A stretch of 42,893 nucleotides of DNA from Nostoc linckia z4 (GTDB taxonomy: Bacteria > Cyanobacteriota > Cyanobacteriia > Cyanobacteriales > Nostocaceae), in contig NZ_LAHA01000069.1 of the NCBI RefSeq assembly GCF_002608075.1, positions 1 to 42,893 of the forward strand, given 5' to 3'. A model generated the notes under the pieces. It did not search any database. It saw only the letters and a program-made list of their open reading frames with translations, and had not been told where the DNA came from. A program made the translations under genes and the position numbers. Positions 16,909-26,700 of the stretch are shown here, piece after piece; within the stretch, counting starts at the first letter, position 1; every line of letters starts with the position of its first letter.

Positions 16909-19900
16909 CTAAATAAACCAGGGTGTATTTTCTAGTGCTGTGTGCAAATGAAATGACTGATTTTGACGAAGAAAAGCATCAGTTAAATAAGCAATGTCTC
17001 CAGCATATTTAGTTGTAATTGGTTCAGCACAAAGTGAATCAGTAGATGCCCAATTTAGTTTTGTTAGGCTAAGAATTTGAACTGCCAAAGCTTTCAAATC
17101 CGGGGCGGAATTAGGTACACCGCTTGGCTGTTCTGTCCAAATATTTATTTCTAGAGTTACAGGTGTTCCCAATGTTTTACGATAAGGATTATAGCCAGTA
17201 GTAGAAAGATAAATTTGATTGGGAGAAGTTATTACATAGCTACCACGGCTAAGGCTACCATCAGTTTCAACTCGACTATCATAAAGTCTTAAATGATGAT
17301 GAGTATTTATCCATACAAACGAATAAGTTCCCTGTGGTCTAATGCTACGAGCAGCTCTTAAAATCGCCACCTTATCTTCTTGTGAAAACTTAGCTGAATA
17401 ATGAAAATAAATATGTGGAGTTTCAGACAATGAAAGACGCGATAAAGTTTGTGTAATTAATGTTTGGAAATGTTCAGTTTTTTCACTGTAGGGAAATGCT
17501 TCTGTGTTTCCTGAATAAAACTCCCACCTGCCATATTGATTAAAAATGTTTGCATAACCCATTAAGCGTTCAGAACCTCGCCGACCACTTTGCGTGTAAG
17601 AAAGACCAATAAAGAAATCAGCGTCAGGGATTGCATCTGGGAGAACCCAAGGAGTAATACCACATTTAGCAACAAGATTCAAAGCTAAATTCAGGTCTTT
17701 CCAATCTGGATTTTCCAGAGTAGGCGTATCAACCATTTGGCAAGGAATGCCATTTTCAAGTAGCAATCGTTTTATTTGATAGTAAGGAGAAGTTTCGTCA
17801 TCAATTGAAAATCCTTTTTCAGGAACATGGATTAAGAATATGCGCCTCAAATTTTTATTACCTATCCACTCTGGATGTTCGCTAAGTAATCGTCTACACT
17901 CATTTGTAATCTCTTTTGGTGAGGTAACATTAATAATTGAATTATAGATAAAGCGCGTACAAAAAGTGCGTTCAGAGCCACGATATTTGTACTTTCCTGT
18001 TTTAATACGCTCGATTAAATCCGCCATATTGTTCCGCAAGCTTGCGATACAGATTGGAACGATCTCAATAGAGGTTGATTCATTGTAGTAAGCCCCAAAT
18101 TTAGTAATACCTTCTCGGATATCCGGTGATTCACGACGACGGTTAAATTCAACATTTGGTTCAGTTATGCTTTCAACTCTCAGTCCTTTTATTATGTGAT
18201 TTTGACGTAGTAAAAATACTGGAGAAGATTGCATTTCTATATATAAATCATTAAAATTTAAGGGAAATATTGTTTGAGCAATATCTGTAGCAATTATCTG
18301 TGTTTTTTCGGCCCTAATTTTTGCAGCGTTAGGTTTTAAAGCTAAACTATACTCTTTAATTAATTGGTGAAAATTTAATTTAATTTTGTGTCGATTTAAT
18401 TCTTGTTCAATAAAATCTCTAGGAAGATTGGGGATGACTTTATTACTAGGAACTTGTTCTTCTCTTTCAAAATCAAAAAAGAAAATACGGCTCCATTCTG
18501 CATCAGCATTAATAATCTTACCACGTCGCCATCCCTGCCATTGTGCTGTTACTGTTTTTTCAAGCATATCGCTCACTTGAAAATTACTTAAAAGAGTAGA
18601 TAAAGATTGGACATTCTTAACTTCTAATGTGTAATCAATACAAAGGTAATATTGCCCCAAGTAATGACGAATTTGAAAAGTATATGCTGGATAAAATCTG
18701 ACAATTTTATTAGCAGCTTGAGATAGGGGAAGTGCAATACCTTTTTTATGAGCTTTCAATATACCGAATGATAATTTATCAATATACCAATCATTAGCTT
18801 CGAGAGCATCTTTAAGAGATGATAAAATATCTTTAATACGATTATTTAATAATTTTTTGTTTATTTCTTGTCCATTAATATTAGTAAAATTCAGAGGAAA
18901 TAAATTAGTAAACTCAGTATAAGTTTGAATATTTGCGGATTGAAGTTTTGCTTCTCTTTCTTCTGCGTTACTAAATAAAATTACTGTTGTTTGTGATTGA
19001 CTGACTTCATAGACTGGTGCTGGTAGATAGAGATTAAGCATTTCATCTCGCATTCGTTTAGTGCCTTCACTAAGTGCTCTTACAAATGCAGCACCATCTT
19101 TATCTCGTATCATTTTTAGCCATTCAATTAATAAGGAATTGCGTGGAGTTGAAACAAGGATAGTATTTTCCAAAGAAAAACGCTCGGGAACATTGAAATC
19201 TCTTTGCAGAATGCATCCTGAATTACGAACAATGAAGCCATCTTTATACGATTCACATTCAATAGGAAGTTTTGAAGCATATTCTCGGTGAGCTACGGCA
19301 TTAACGATTGCTTCATCAATTGCAATATAAGGGTATTCTGGTTCTTCTATAAATCCACCATCTGGACTCCTTCGCTGATAAAGTTTAAAAAACCCTGATT
19401 CCTTAAAGAATGTACGTAAATTACGGATTTGTTTCGTAATTGAACCACTGAATTGTTTTTCAAAAGTGGGTAATCTGCGGGTTGCTATATTTTCTGTAGT
19501 TGTTTCAAATCGAAGAAGACGAATATAAGACCAAGTTAGTAATCTTTGAGGATTTGCAGCAAAAAATAAGAAGCCTGCATTTGTAAATGCATACTGATTT
19601 CCGTCTTTAATTAATGCCCCAGCATTATATAATAGTTGTTCATCACTGTATTCATAGTCAGCGTCTAATAAATAAACTTTACGAAACTCTTGTAATACTC
19701 CTTTATCTAAGTCATTAGGATCGTAACAACAGCAAAATTCATGCTCAAAATCAAGGATTCTTTTGTCTCGTTTGAGTTGGTAAAGTTGTTCGTAATTTAA
19801 TAAAATATTTTGAAACCCTTGGCGTTTCCAAGCTTGAGGAGAGTTACCTATTGTTTGACAAATTCCATATTTTGTATATGGAACATATATTAAAGCAATT

Positions 19901-20277
19901 ATGTTGGAACTGTGAGTTTCATCTTGACAGTCAACTAATCGGACTTGAGCCGATTGATTAGAGAGTACACCATTGATGTTGAGCAAGTTATTTAACTTTT
20001 TTTCTCCCAGGTGTTTAATGCCTTTTACTTCACCTTTATTTGAAATTCCTATTACCAAAAGGCCACCTGACAAATTTGTATTCGCAAATGCAGATATACA
20101 TTCTGTAATTTGTTCGGTCACTTTTTGGATTTGGCTATTACCGACATTGCCACACTGGTCTGGACGACCTGCTTCTTTACGGTCGAAGTACTGACCTTCA
20201 AAATCGGAGTCAGAGCTAGCTGTTAAAAATTCCCAGTAGTTCTCTGGACAATCGAAAACTTCTTTGGGTTTGGGCAT
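16909..20277 (-). CDS. AlbA_2/Schlafen-like + HATPase_c_4-like + prokaryotic Argonaute (APAZ/MID/PIWI) fusion protein, 1122 aa
   Basis: Residues about 20-170 form an AlbA_2 (Schlafen-type) domain: FEGQYFDRKEAG, ECISAFANTNLSGGLLVIGI, KGIKHLG. Residues about 230-435 match the HATPase_c_4-type region of 'divergent AAA/RecG-like' regulators: FTNAGFLFFA and the N-box DEAIVNAVAHREY (321-333). From about 450 the protein is Argonaute-like. An N/APAZ-type part has TNLFPLNF, FYPAYTFQIRHYLGQYYLCI and REGITKFGAYY. MID has Y832-x3-K836, Q847 and K871, the classic 5'-phosphate pocket with canonical spacing. PIWI runs from about 885 to 1104 (FFIGLSYT, YFHYSAKF, LNWASTDSL, PITTKYAGDIAYL). Catalytic positions are Ser893 and Ser961 instead of Asp, so PIWI slicing is probably lost. 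Same strand as drmC, 195 bp behind it. Likely role: guide-directed sensing of invader nucleic acid linked to the AlbA_2 effector (inference). Confidence 0.85.
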   Translation of the reverse strand: MPKPKEVFDCPENYWEFLTASSDSDFEGQYFDRKEAGRPDQCGNVGNSQIQKVTEQITECISAFANTNLSGGLLVIGISNKGEVKGIKHLGEKKLNNLLNINGVLSNQSAQVRLVDCQDETHSSNIIALIYVPYTKYGICQTIGNSPQAWKRQGFQNILLNYEQLYQLKRDKRILDFEHEFCCCYDPNDLDKGVLQEFRKVYLLDADYEYSDEQLLYNAGALIKDGNQYAFTNAGFLFFAANPQRLLTWSYIRLLRFETTTENIATRRLPTFEKQFSGSITKQIRNLRTFFKESGFFKLYQRRSPDGGFIEEPEYPYIAIDEAIVNAVAHREYASKLPIECESYKDGFIVRNSGCILQRDFNVPERFSLENTILVSTPRNSLLIEWLKMIRDKDGAAFVRALSEGTKRMRDEMLNLYLPAPVYEVSQSQTTVILFSNAEEREAKLQSANIQTYTEFTNLFPLNFTNINGQEINKKLLNNRIKDILSSLKDALEANDWYIDKLSFGILKAHKKGIALPLSQAANKIVRFYPAYTFQIRHYLGQYYLCIDYTLEVKNVQSLSTLLSNFQVSDMLEKTVTAQWQGWRRGKIINADAEWSRIFFFDFEREEQVPSNKVIPNLPRDFIEQELNRHKIKLNFHQLIKEYSLALKPNAAKIRAEKTQIIATDIAQTIFPLNFNDLYIEMQSSPVFLLRQNHIIKGLRVESITEPNVEFNRRRESPDIREGITKFGAYYNESTSIEIVPICIASLRNNMADLIERIKTGKYKYRGSERTFCTRFIYNSIINVTSPKEITNECRRLLSEHPEWIGNKNLRRIFLIHVPEKGFSIDDETSPYYQIKRLLLENGIPCQMVDTPTLENPDWKDLNLALNLVAKCGITPWVLPDAIPDADFFIGLSYTQSGRRGSERLMGYANIFNQYGRWEFYSGNTEAFPYSEKTEHFQTLITQTLSRLSLSETPHIYFHYSAKFSQEDKVAILRAARSIRPQGTYSFVWINTHHHLRLYDSRVETDGSLSRGSYVITSPNQIYLSTTGYNPYRKTLGTPVTLEINIWTEQPSGVPNSAPDLKALAVQILSLTKLNWASTDSLCAEPITTKYAGDIAYLTDAFLRQNQSFHLHTALENTPWFI

Positions 20278-20472
20278 GAAACTGGAAATTACTGAGTTTG
20301 CTGTAATTAATATATCGTGTACTTTCGCTTATGCAAGAGTTTATGGAATGATACCTTAAATAAACCTTCTTGCGATCGCAAAAATCCTGTATCATCTACT
20401 GAGTTAAACTCCAGCAATCCATTACTGAAAGCCAAATCTTACCAATAATAAGTAAATGATTATACTCAATCA

Positions 20473-21273
20473 TTAAATTCCCGGTACTCGTCGTAGTATA
20501 TTCTTTGCCACCAAAGTTTCAAACTGCGATCGCATTCCTTTAGCAGCTACAGGGTCATCAATTAGTACACCAGCTTCAATATTGCGTTCGTGGGCGGCTT
20601 CAGTAAAGTTAGCTGAAGTTACAAGCAGGCGTTCTTCATCTACGACAACGCATTTTGCATGAAGACAGGCTTTTGTACCTGCACCTGGGGCGAGCGAACG
20701 GGGGTCATAAAACACTTCTGGTAAGCGTTGTCCCGTCCATATCTCTTTACGGAATGTGTCTGCAAACTCTTTTAAAAGCGTTGACTCTGGTAATTTATTG
20801 TTGTGCGATCGCTTCACATTAAGGAACATCCTGACATTTATCTCTGGATTTGCATCCATCCGGGAAGCCAGTACACCAAACAAAGCTTGTGCTTTTTTCC
20901 CTTTGTCAACAGCAAAACTAGAAATGAGGATGCTACTTTTGGCCGTGCTGAATAACTCGCGCACAACAACGCTAGTATCGCGGCTTTGGGAACCAACAAC
21001 TTCTTGTCCTGTCCAAACCAACTCTACTCTGTCGTGTATTTCCTGAGATGCTGACCGTTCTGCTGCTAGTAGACGCAATGTGTAAGCTATGTGGTCAGGA
21101 GTAGCACCCATTGCATTAAGTCGATTGAGTTCCTCAACAACACTGCTACTGAGAATTTCTGGGACGTAGGTTTTAATAGTTGAGATGCTAAAGGGTGGAT
21201 GAAGCCTTCCTGTTTCAAAGGCTGTAGCCAAACTGAGCAAAACTGGTCGGCTCAGTTGGAGAAACGCTGTCAT
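20473..21273 (-). CDS. drmC: DISARM protein DrmC, phospholipase D-like
   Basis: 266 aa. The C-terminal half has a PLD-type HKD motif, CLHAKCVVVDEERLLVTSAN (H-x-K-x4-D then SAN), followed by NIEAGVLIDD. The N-terminal half is helical with ILISSFAVDKGKK at the start of the fold; only one HKD is visible, so it would have to dimerise for activity as other single-HKD PLDs do. In DISARM DrmC is the accessory PLD protein and was reported dispensable for protection in the tested system. Its ATG overlaps the drmB stop by 4 bp (ATGA), so the two are coupled. The next gene on the strand is the AlbA_2-Argonaute fusion. Confidence 0.88.
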   Translation of the reverse strand: MTAFLQLSRPVLLSLATAFETGRLHPPFSISTIKTYVPEILSSSVVEELNRLNAMGATPDHIAYTLRLLAAERSASQEIHDRVELVWTGQEVVGSQSRDTSVVVRELFSTAKSSILISSFAVDKGKKAQALFGVLASRMDANPEINVRMFLNVKRSHNNKLPESTLLKEFADTFRKEIWTGQRLPEVFYDPRSLAPGAGTKACLHAKCVVVDEERLLVTSANFTEAAHERNIEAGVLIDDPVAAKGMRSQFETLVAKNILRRVPGI

Positions 21274-23129
21274 GACAATTCCTGATTGAGAAAAAACTCA
21301 GCACCCAAACCCTCAACTGTAGCTACGACAAGCGCCCGGTCAAGAAATTCGTTACCACGTTCGCAGGAAGATTCAGCAATTAATAAACATCCATGACAGG
21401 CTGCACCATGCAAAAAACGCTCCTCTTGTACGTTGTCTGGCTGGTGTTGGGCGCAAACAGGGTCGTTAGAACATAACCTTCCTAATTCTAGGGCGGTAGT
21501 TAGATGGTACTCAATTCGCTTGCCAATTTGTACTAGACCTCCCAAAGTTCCCTCCGACCCAGGGGAACCAGTGTATAAAAGAATTCCATAGCCAGTGTCA
21601 CCAACATAAATGCGTTCACGAATTGATGAAGCAGCATAACCACATTCTAGAGATACTGCTGTGATCAATAGATGTGACAAAGAATGCAGCATAATATAAG
21701 GTATTCCAGGAAATTTAGCTTCTGGGAGTGCCTTGCGCTTCTGCCACACCTCGAAGCCCCTCCTCAATTCCAGCCCACGTTTTTGCACCGCAGGCTGCTT
21801 TACCCAGTTTTCTATTGCCTGTTTTTGAAAGCTGATAAATACACCTTCACCACGGTTTTCGATGGCAGGAACCCAGCTTGGTTCGATATCAAGGGCAGCC
21901 CGTCGCACATCCAGTGCCAGTTCGCCATCAATATCAGGCATTGCAGGTTCAAAGCGGGTGAACCCGACTTGGGCAATGACCTCTCGTAACCGATGTACTA
22001 GAATAATCCGGTCAACACGAGAGGATAGTAATGGTGGCAAAGCAGTTAACTTGCGGGCGCGGGCATAAAAGTCACCATCTGGGGCATCTTCTCCCATCTC
22101 TTCTGGGCTGGAAAGCAATGTTTCAATTTCTACTTGTTTAATAGTTTTACCTTGGTCTCCTTGTCCACTTTGCTTGCGCCGTATTTCTGCCCATACAGCT
22201 TCATCGCTAAATCCTTCCAAGGCGTTAGCAACTTTTTGTTTGCGGCGTTCTCTTTTGACATCATCTGAGCTTTCTGCATACTGAAGAAAGTCTTCATAAA
22301 CTAAATTAACTGCTGCTCGCAGGGCTTCATCTGAGTCTGGGAGGGAGATAACACTCAAAACTTGAGAAAAGTAAGTATTACTTGCAGCTCTTACTAGCAG
22401 TCGGTTGTACTCTGGTTTACCAGTAACGCGGGAAACACAAGGTTCAAAAGCTTTTGGCCCTAGCCAAGGACGATGCCCCAGACATTGACCCAAAATTTTG
22501 CCATTGGGTACTGTGGCATCGGAGAGGGGACGACGAGCGCCGCAGGCTTGACAGCGAACGAAGATATCTACGAAATCGTTGCCAGAACCACGTTCGTCAA
22601 GCCAAAGCTGACCCCGGCATTTACTGAAAGTATCGCTATTGCTGTGGACAAAGCGATACCAGTCGATATCGCTGATGTGTCCGTTAACACAAGCTTGGAC
22701 AAAGCGAACGGGGACAACTGGGATTTTCTTTTTGGTATCGCTGAGGTATTTACCTTTAACTAAACTACCCCAAGGTATCAGAGGACGGGTACGGTATTCT
22801 TTGGCGTTAGGGGAAGTCCAAGTTTCTTCTACTTGGGCGACAAACCAAGTGGGGAAGGTAAAAGCTGAAATCCCACTTCTGGCGGCGGCTGGGTCTTGCT
22901 CGTCTGTAGGTGGCGCATACATAGCAATGTCTCTGACATCCAAAATCTCGGCAACCCTGGCTGCAAGGCGGTCTTCGTAAATTCGCCGTCTATTACCCCG
23001 CCAGTGGTTGAGTCCGCCGATGATGACTGAGTAATTTGGTAAGTCCACCATTGCGCCGGGGCCAAAGGTGGAGATAATTTGGCTTTGCCGTATTTCTCCT
23101 GAAGGCTTGCGTTTGCTTTTTGACTTCAT
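21270..23129 (-). CDS. drmB: DISARM protein DrmB (DUF1998)
   Basis: 619 aa. The N-terminus EIRQSQIISTFGPGAMVDLP followed by SVIIGGLNHW is typical of DrmB. Cysteine pairs CQACGARR and later CAQHQ and ACHGCLLIAESSCE near residue 590 form the C-terminal DUF1998 metal-binding part, with CGYAASSIRERIY and GILLYTGSPGSEGTLGGLV before it. DrmB forms a complex with the helicase DrmA that recognises incoming DNA, including 5' single-stranded overhangs in the studied system. It overlaps drmA upstream and drmC downstream by 4 bp each, so the three are one translational unit. Confidence 0.93.
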   Translation of the reverse strand: MKSKSKRKPSGEIRQSQIISTFGPGAMVDLPNYSVIIGGLNHWRGNRRRIYEDRLAARVAEILDVRDIAMYAPPTDEQDPAAARSGISAFTFPTWFVAQVEETWTSPNAKEYRTRPLIPWGSLVKGKYLSDTKKKIPVVPVRFVQACVNGHISDIDWYRFVHSNSDTFSKCRGQLWLDERGSGNDFVDIFVRCQACGARRPLSDATVPNGKILGQCLGHRPWLGPKAFEPCVSRVTGKPEYNRLLVRAASNTYFSQVLSVISLPDSDEALRAAVNLVYEDFLQYAESSDDVKRERRKQKVANALEGFSDEAVWAEIRRKQSGQGDQGKTIKQVEIETLLSSPEEMGEDAPDGDFYARARKLTALPPLLSSRVDRIILVHRLREVIAQVGFTRFEPAMPDIDGELALDVRRAALDIEPSWVPAIENRGEGVFISFQKQAIENWVKQPAVQKRGLELRRGFEVWQKRKALPEAKFPGIPYIMLHSLSHLLITAVSLECGYAASSIRERIYVGDTGYGILLYTGSPGSEGTLGGLVQIGKRIEYHLTTALELGRLCSNDPVCAQHQPDNVQEERFLHGAACHGCLLIAESSCERGNEFLDRALVVATVEGLGAEFFLNQELS

Positions 23130-26100
23130 TTTTCGTCCTCCTCAACCTCAAAACCATCAGGGTTACAAACCCACAAGTTGACTGTGGGTTCTACATCTCG
23201 GAGGCTGCGTTGTGCTTTGAACTTGCGTGCTTCCATTGGTTGCTTTTCAAGTTCTGGGTCAAGGGGGTCGAATAATAATGGCGGTGCTTGACCTACTTCT
23301 TGTTGGTATTGCAAGCTGATTTTTTGACTAGCAATGCGTTCCCAAGTGTCTAGTAAATCTTTCACCCGTCCGCGAACTTTTTGACGTAGTGCTTCGGCTT
23401 CTAGGGCATCAAGTTCTTTATCGTGCATTTCTGCGCGATCGCTAATGGCATCGACCACATATTCTAAATCCTGCCGATGTTGTAAAATCTCGATAGCACG
23501 CGGTGGTGCAGTCATACCAGGATGTCCTAAACGCGCCAAGGCAACGGAAATAGCGGCGATACCCCGGTCAATGGCACGAGGTGAAAATGGGGTGACGCTA
23601 GTTGCTTCTACGGAACGGTAAAAGCTGGTATGCCAAGCTGGGAAGCGTTCGTAGTGAGAGCGATCGCGTGGTCGATGTATATTTAATAATGTAATCACCA
23701 AACCAGGGCGATTTTCATCCCGTCCCACCCGGCTGGTAGATTGAATATACTCGGATGCTGTTTTTGGTTGACCCAACACGACCATCAACCCTAAACGGGT
23801 GATATCCAAACCCACGGATATCATATTTGTTGCTAAGGCTACATCGATATGTTTCTTCTCGTGAAATGGTAGTGCCAAGCAGCTTTTGATTTCAGCAACA
23901 ACATTAGTGCTGACACGGGAAGTTAATTCCGCCGGTTCATAGGCAATTTGACGGTCAGCAAATAAACCTTCAGTTTCGTTGACTCGTTTTCTCAAGCTAT
24001 ACCTTGCTAGACGAGAGTTGACTTCATCTTCAACGATGCGGCGACTACCACCTAATTCTCGCAGGGAGTTAAAATATCCCAGCAGGGTCATGTAAGGATC
24101 TGCGGGGTTATCAGGATTTTTTGCTCCTCCTGCTGCTTGATAATGTTTCTGTGCAGCACCCAGTAGTGCTAAGTAAGTTCGTAACAGTACCACTTTTAAG
24201 CTTCGTCCCTGGGCCGCAATGCCTACATAGGTACGGGCATTACTGACACTTGCTGGCACGGTTTTGGCGAAAAATGAATCGCGGCGATCTGGGCCGGGAG
24301 GTGGGAAAATATCTACAGCATCTCGCCCAAATAAGGCTCGAATTTGTTTACTAGCTCTCCGTACTGTTGCGGTAGAAGCAATAATTTTAGGGCGTAATTT
24401 TTTACCTTTATTTTCTCGGCTGCTCAGTTCGTCAATGGCAGTTTCATACAACCCTACCATTGTTCCCAAGGGGCCGGAAATTAGGTGCAACTCGTCTTGA
24501 ATAATCAAGTCTGGGGCCGGTAAATGACCAGCAAGTGCTTGACCGCGACCGGGATGGGCAGGCCCGTAAAAACCATCTTTGTCATAACGGTCTACCAATC
24601 CAAATAATGCCCCAGTTTCTCCTACCCAAGGGAGATTAGCGAATTTATCGACGGTGGCGATAATAAAGCTGGGTAATCGTTGGTAAATTGGTTCATCTAC
24701 GGCAACAATGGGCAACGATTGATTGCGGGTAAATTTGCATTTGCGGTTGATACAAGTAATTTGCAGTGACTTTGGCTGGTTTGCATCTGGTAGTAATTGA
24801 AAGGAATCAGAGGTAAAGCGTTTACCGCACCAAGGACAGTTTTCTAAAGGGATGGGTGAAGGTTTGCGGGTATCATTTTGAAAGGCAATAGTACGAGCGC
24901 GGGCGGTGTATTCATCGTTATCGCCTTTTTTTCCCATACGGTTGGGAGTGGCGGTTTGTCCCACCCACAGTCCAATTTCAAAAGGCCAGGGGCCTAATTT
25001 TTGTGTATCTTTTTGTCTTTCTAACTCTAAGGCGCAGACAAGAGTAGCAGCACGACTTAATTGATCGAGGGTAAGCAGGCGCAGGGTATAACGCATCAAA
25101 ACACTTACGCCAGCTGAGTTTATTGTGGGGTTTCGCAGGCGGCGCAATACCATTGCAAATGCTGCTAATCCTAAGTAAGCTTCGGTTTTACCACCGCCTG
25201 TGGGGAAAAACAGCAAGTCTACTAATTCTCGGTCAGGGTGTTCGGGATGGGCGATACCAACCAAGTTCATTAGTAAAAACGCCAGCTGAAAAGGTCGCCA
25301 TGCCGGAGGTCTGACAGATTCTGGGGTAGTATCTGTATTGTGGGTAAGACGCTGACGGATAGCAATGGCGATCGCTCGATTGGCAATTTGAAATGCTTCT
25401 AATACATTAGGATCGTCTAGGGCTTGCAATCCGGCGGCGATGCGTTTGTTTGCCCTGGTTGCCCGGTTGAGTAAATCGTTAGCAACTTCCAGTCTTTCTG
25501 GTTCACTGGGAAGATTGAGCTTTTGTGCTTCAATCCACACCCCATAAGCATCAACTATCCCAGACATCATATTTCGCAGAGTTTCCACCGTGGGTGCGGC
25601 GGCGAGTGCTTCCATCCCCAGTTCCACGCCTGCAACTTGCTCAGGTACTACCTTTTCTACATCAGCAATGGGCATCCAAGCAGTGCGGACTTCTTGACAA
25701 GTAGTGTCATCGTTGGTGACAGCAACAGCTGAAACGTTATGTCCTACTGCATACTCATAATCATCTCGATACTGTAAATCTGCTACCTTCTCATCCCAAT
25801 CATCACCGTGTCGTCCGCGCAGGTTGGGACGAGGAACGAGAGAATAAGGGGTGCGGATGATGAGGCAAGTTTGGAAGGCGAAAGCAATATCGCTGTAGGG
25901 GTTGGCGGCTGGCGGGCGATAGTTCACCAGGAACACGGACACGGAACGAGTACCAACAGGAACTAACTCCGCCGCAGTTACGGGACGCACTGAGGTAACG
26001 AGTCTCAAACCGTTACTACCAGGAATTTCCCAATGTTTGGGTACATTACTTAAATGGAGAGGAACAGTTAATTCTGCTTGTCCGGGGGTTCTTTGCCACA

Positions 26101-26521
26101 GGCGGGGCAACTGGAGTTGGCTTTTGGAGTCTTCCTGATTTTCTTCATTTTCTTCATCAACCGGACTGTAATCGCCCCAGTGAACAGTAACATTTATTTC
26201 CTTAGCGGTTGCTGGTACAAGGATGCTTAAACCCATTGATGAGGGGAAAAATGCTCTCCGAGCGGAGGCACTGTCGGGTTGCTTTTCATCATCGCCAGCG
26301 TTGACTTGAGAAATCTCGTCTATGTCATCGTTACCTATATCTTCTGAACGCTGTTCTACCGAAGCTTCATAAGGCACTAAAAAACCCGTGAGATACCACT
26401 TAGATGGAGCTTGGTCGATGATTTCATCAACATGGGCGATATCATTGGGCGTAGGCCCCACTAAGTCAAGTTGTAGGGCATCAATGAGACATGAACGCAC
26501 TTCGGCAGGAGTATGGGGCAT
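23126..26521 (-). CDS. drmA: DISARM helicase DrmA
   Basis: 1131 aa SF2 helicase. Walker A is FFPTGGGKTEAYL (Lys445), Walker B QDELHLISG (677-680 DELH), motif III ASTATVRRA (about 717), and the C-terminal helicase lobe has VALATNMISVGLDI and QSTSRVGRDENRPG. A zinc ribbon (CPWCGKRF at 563, CINRKC at 591) lies between motifs. The large N-terminal region (1-400) and the DELH box are characteristic of DrmA. With DrmB it is the core of DISARM and senses or translocates along unmodified DNA. The 179-bp gap upstream (26522-26700) probably contains the promoter for drmA-B-C, as a small unknown gene separates it from the toxin-antitoxin pair. Confidence 0.93.
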   Translation of the reverse strand: MPHTPAEVRSCLIDALQLDLVGPTPNDIAHVDEIIDQAPSKWYLTGFLVPYEASVEQRSEDIGNDDIDEISQVNAGDDEKQPDSASARRAFFPSSMGLSILVPATAKEINVTVHWGDYSPVDEENEENQEDSKSQLQLPRLWQRTPGQAELTVPLHLSNVPKHWEIPGSNGLRLVTSVRPVTAAELVPVGTRSVSVFLVNYRPPAANPYSDIAFAFQTCLIIRTPYSLVPRPNLRGRHGDDWDEKVADLQYRDDYEYAVGHNVSAVAVTNDDTTCQEVRTAWMPIADVEKVVPEQVAGVELGMEALAAAPTVETLRNMMSGIVDAYGVWIEAQKLNLPSEPERLEVANDLLNRATRANKRIAAGLQALDDPNVLEAFQIANRAIAIAIRQRLTHNTDTTPESVRPPAWRPFQLAFLLMNLVGIAHPEHPDRELVDLLFFPTGGGKTEAYLGLAAFAMVLRRLRNPTINSAGVSVLMRYTLRLLTLDQLSRAATLVCALELERQKDTQKLGPWPFEIGLWVGQTATPNRMGKKGDNDEYTARARTIAFQNDTRKPSPIPLENCPWCGKRFTSDSFQLLPDANQPKSLQITCINRKCKFTRNQSLPIVAVDEPIYQRLPSFIIATVDKFANLPWVGETGALFGLVDRYDKDGFYGPAHPGRGQALAGHLPAPDLIIQDELHLISGPLGTMVGLYETAIDELSSRENKGKKLRPKIIASTATVRRASKQIRALFGRDAVDIFPPPGPDRRDSFFAKTVPASVSNARTYVGIAAQGRSLKVVLLRTYLALLGAAQKHYQAAGGAKNPDNPADPYMTLLGYFNSLRELGGSRRIVEDEVNSRLARYSLRKRVNETEGLFADRQIAYEPAELTSRVSTNVVAEIKSCLALPFHEKKHIDVALATNMISVGLDITRLGLMVVLGQPKTASEYIQSTSRVGRDENRPGLVITLLNIHRPRDRSHYERFPAWHTSFYRSVEATSVTPFSPRAIDRGIAAISVALARLGHPGMTAPPRAIEILQHRQDLEYVVDAISDRAEMHDKELDALEAEALRQKVRGRVKDLLDTWERIASQKISLQYQQEVGQAPPLLFDPLDPELEKQPMEARKFKAQRSLRDVEPTVNLWVCNPDGFEVEEDEK

Positions 26522-26700
26522 GGTGTATCGCTGTTTACTCCTTTAAAAGATATAACAAGCAATTAACTGTTTTCTTATGTTGCCCGAAGTGTTTAAAAGT
26601 GTCAAATAATACTTTTGTTTAAAATCGTAGAAATCATTTGAGTTCAATGGTCACTGCAAAATTAAACTCACTAAAAATACGCTGATGTGCTGATTATTAC

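Noticed and set aside
16909..20277. Annotation of the 1122-aa protein merely as an 'ATP-binding/RecG-like transcriptional regulator'
   Set aside because: Such regulators end near residue 450-500; the C-terminal 650 residues carry a MID pocket and PIWI strands.
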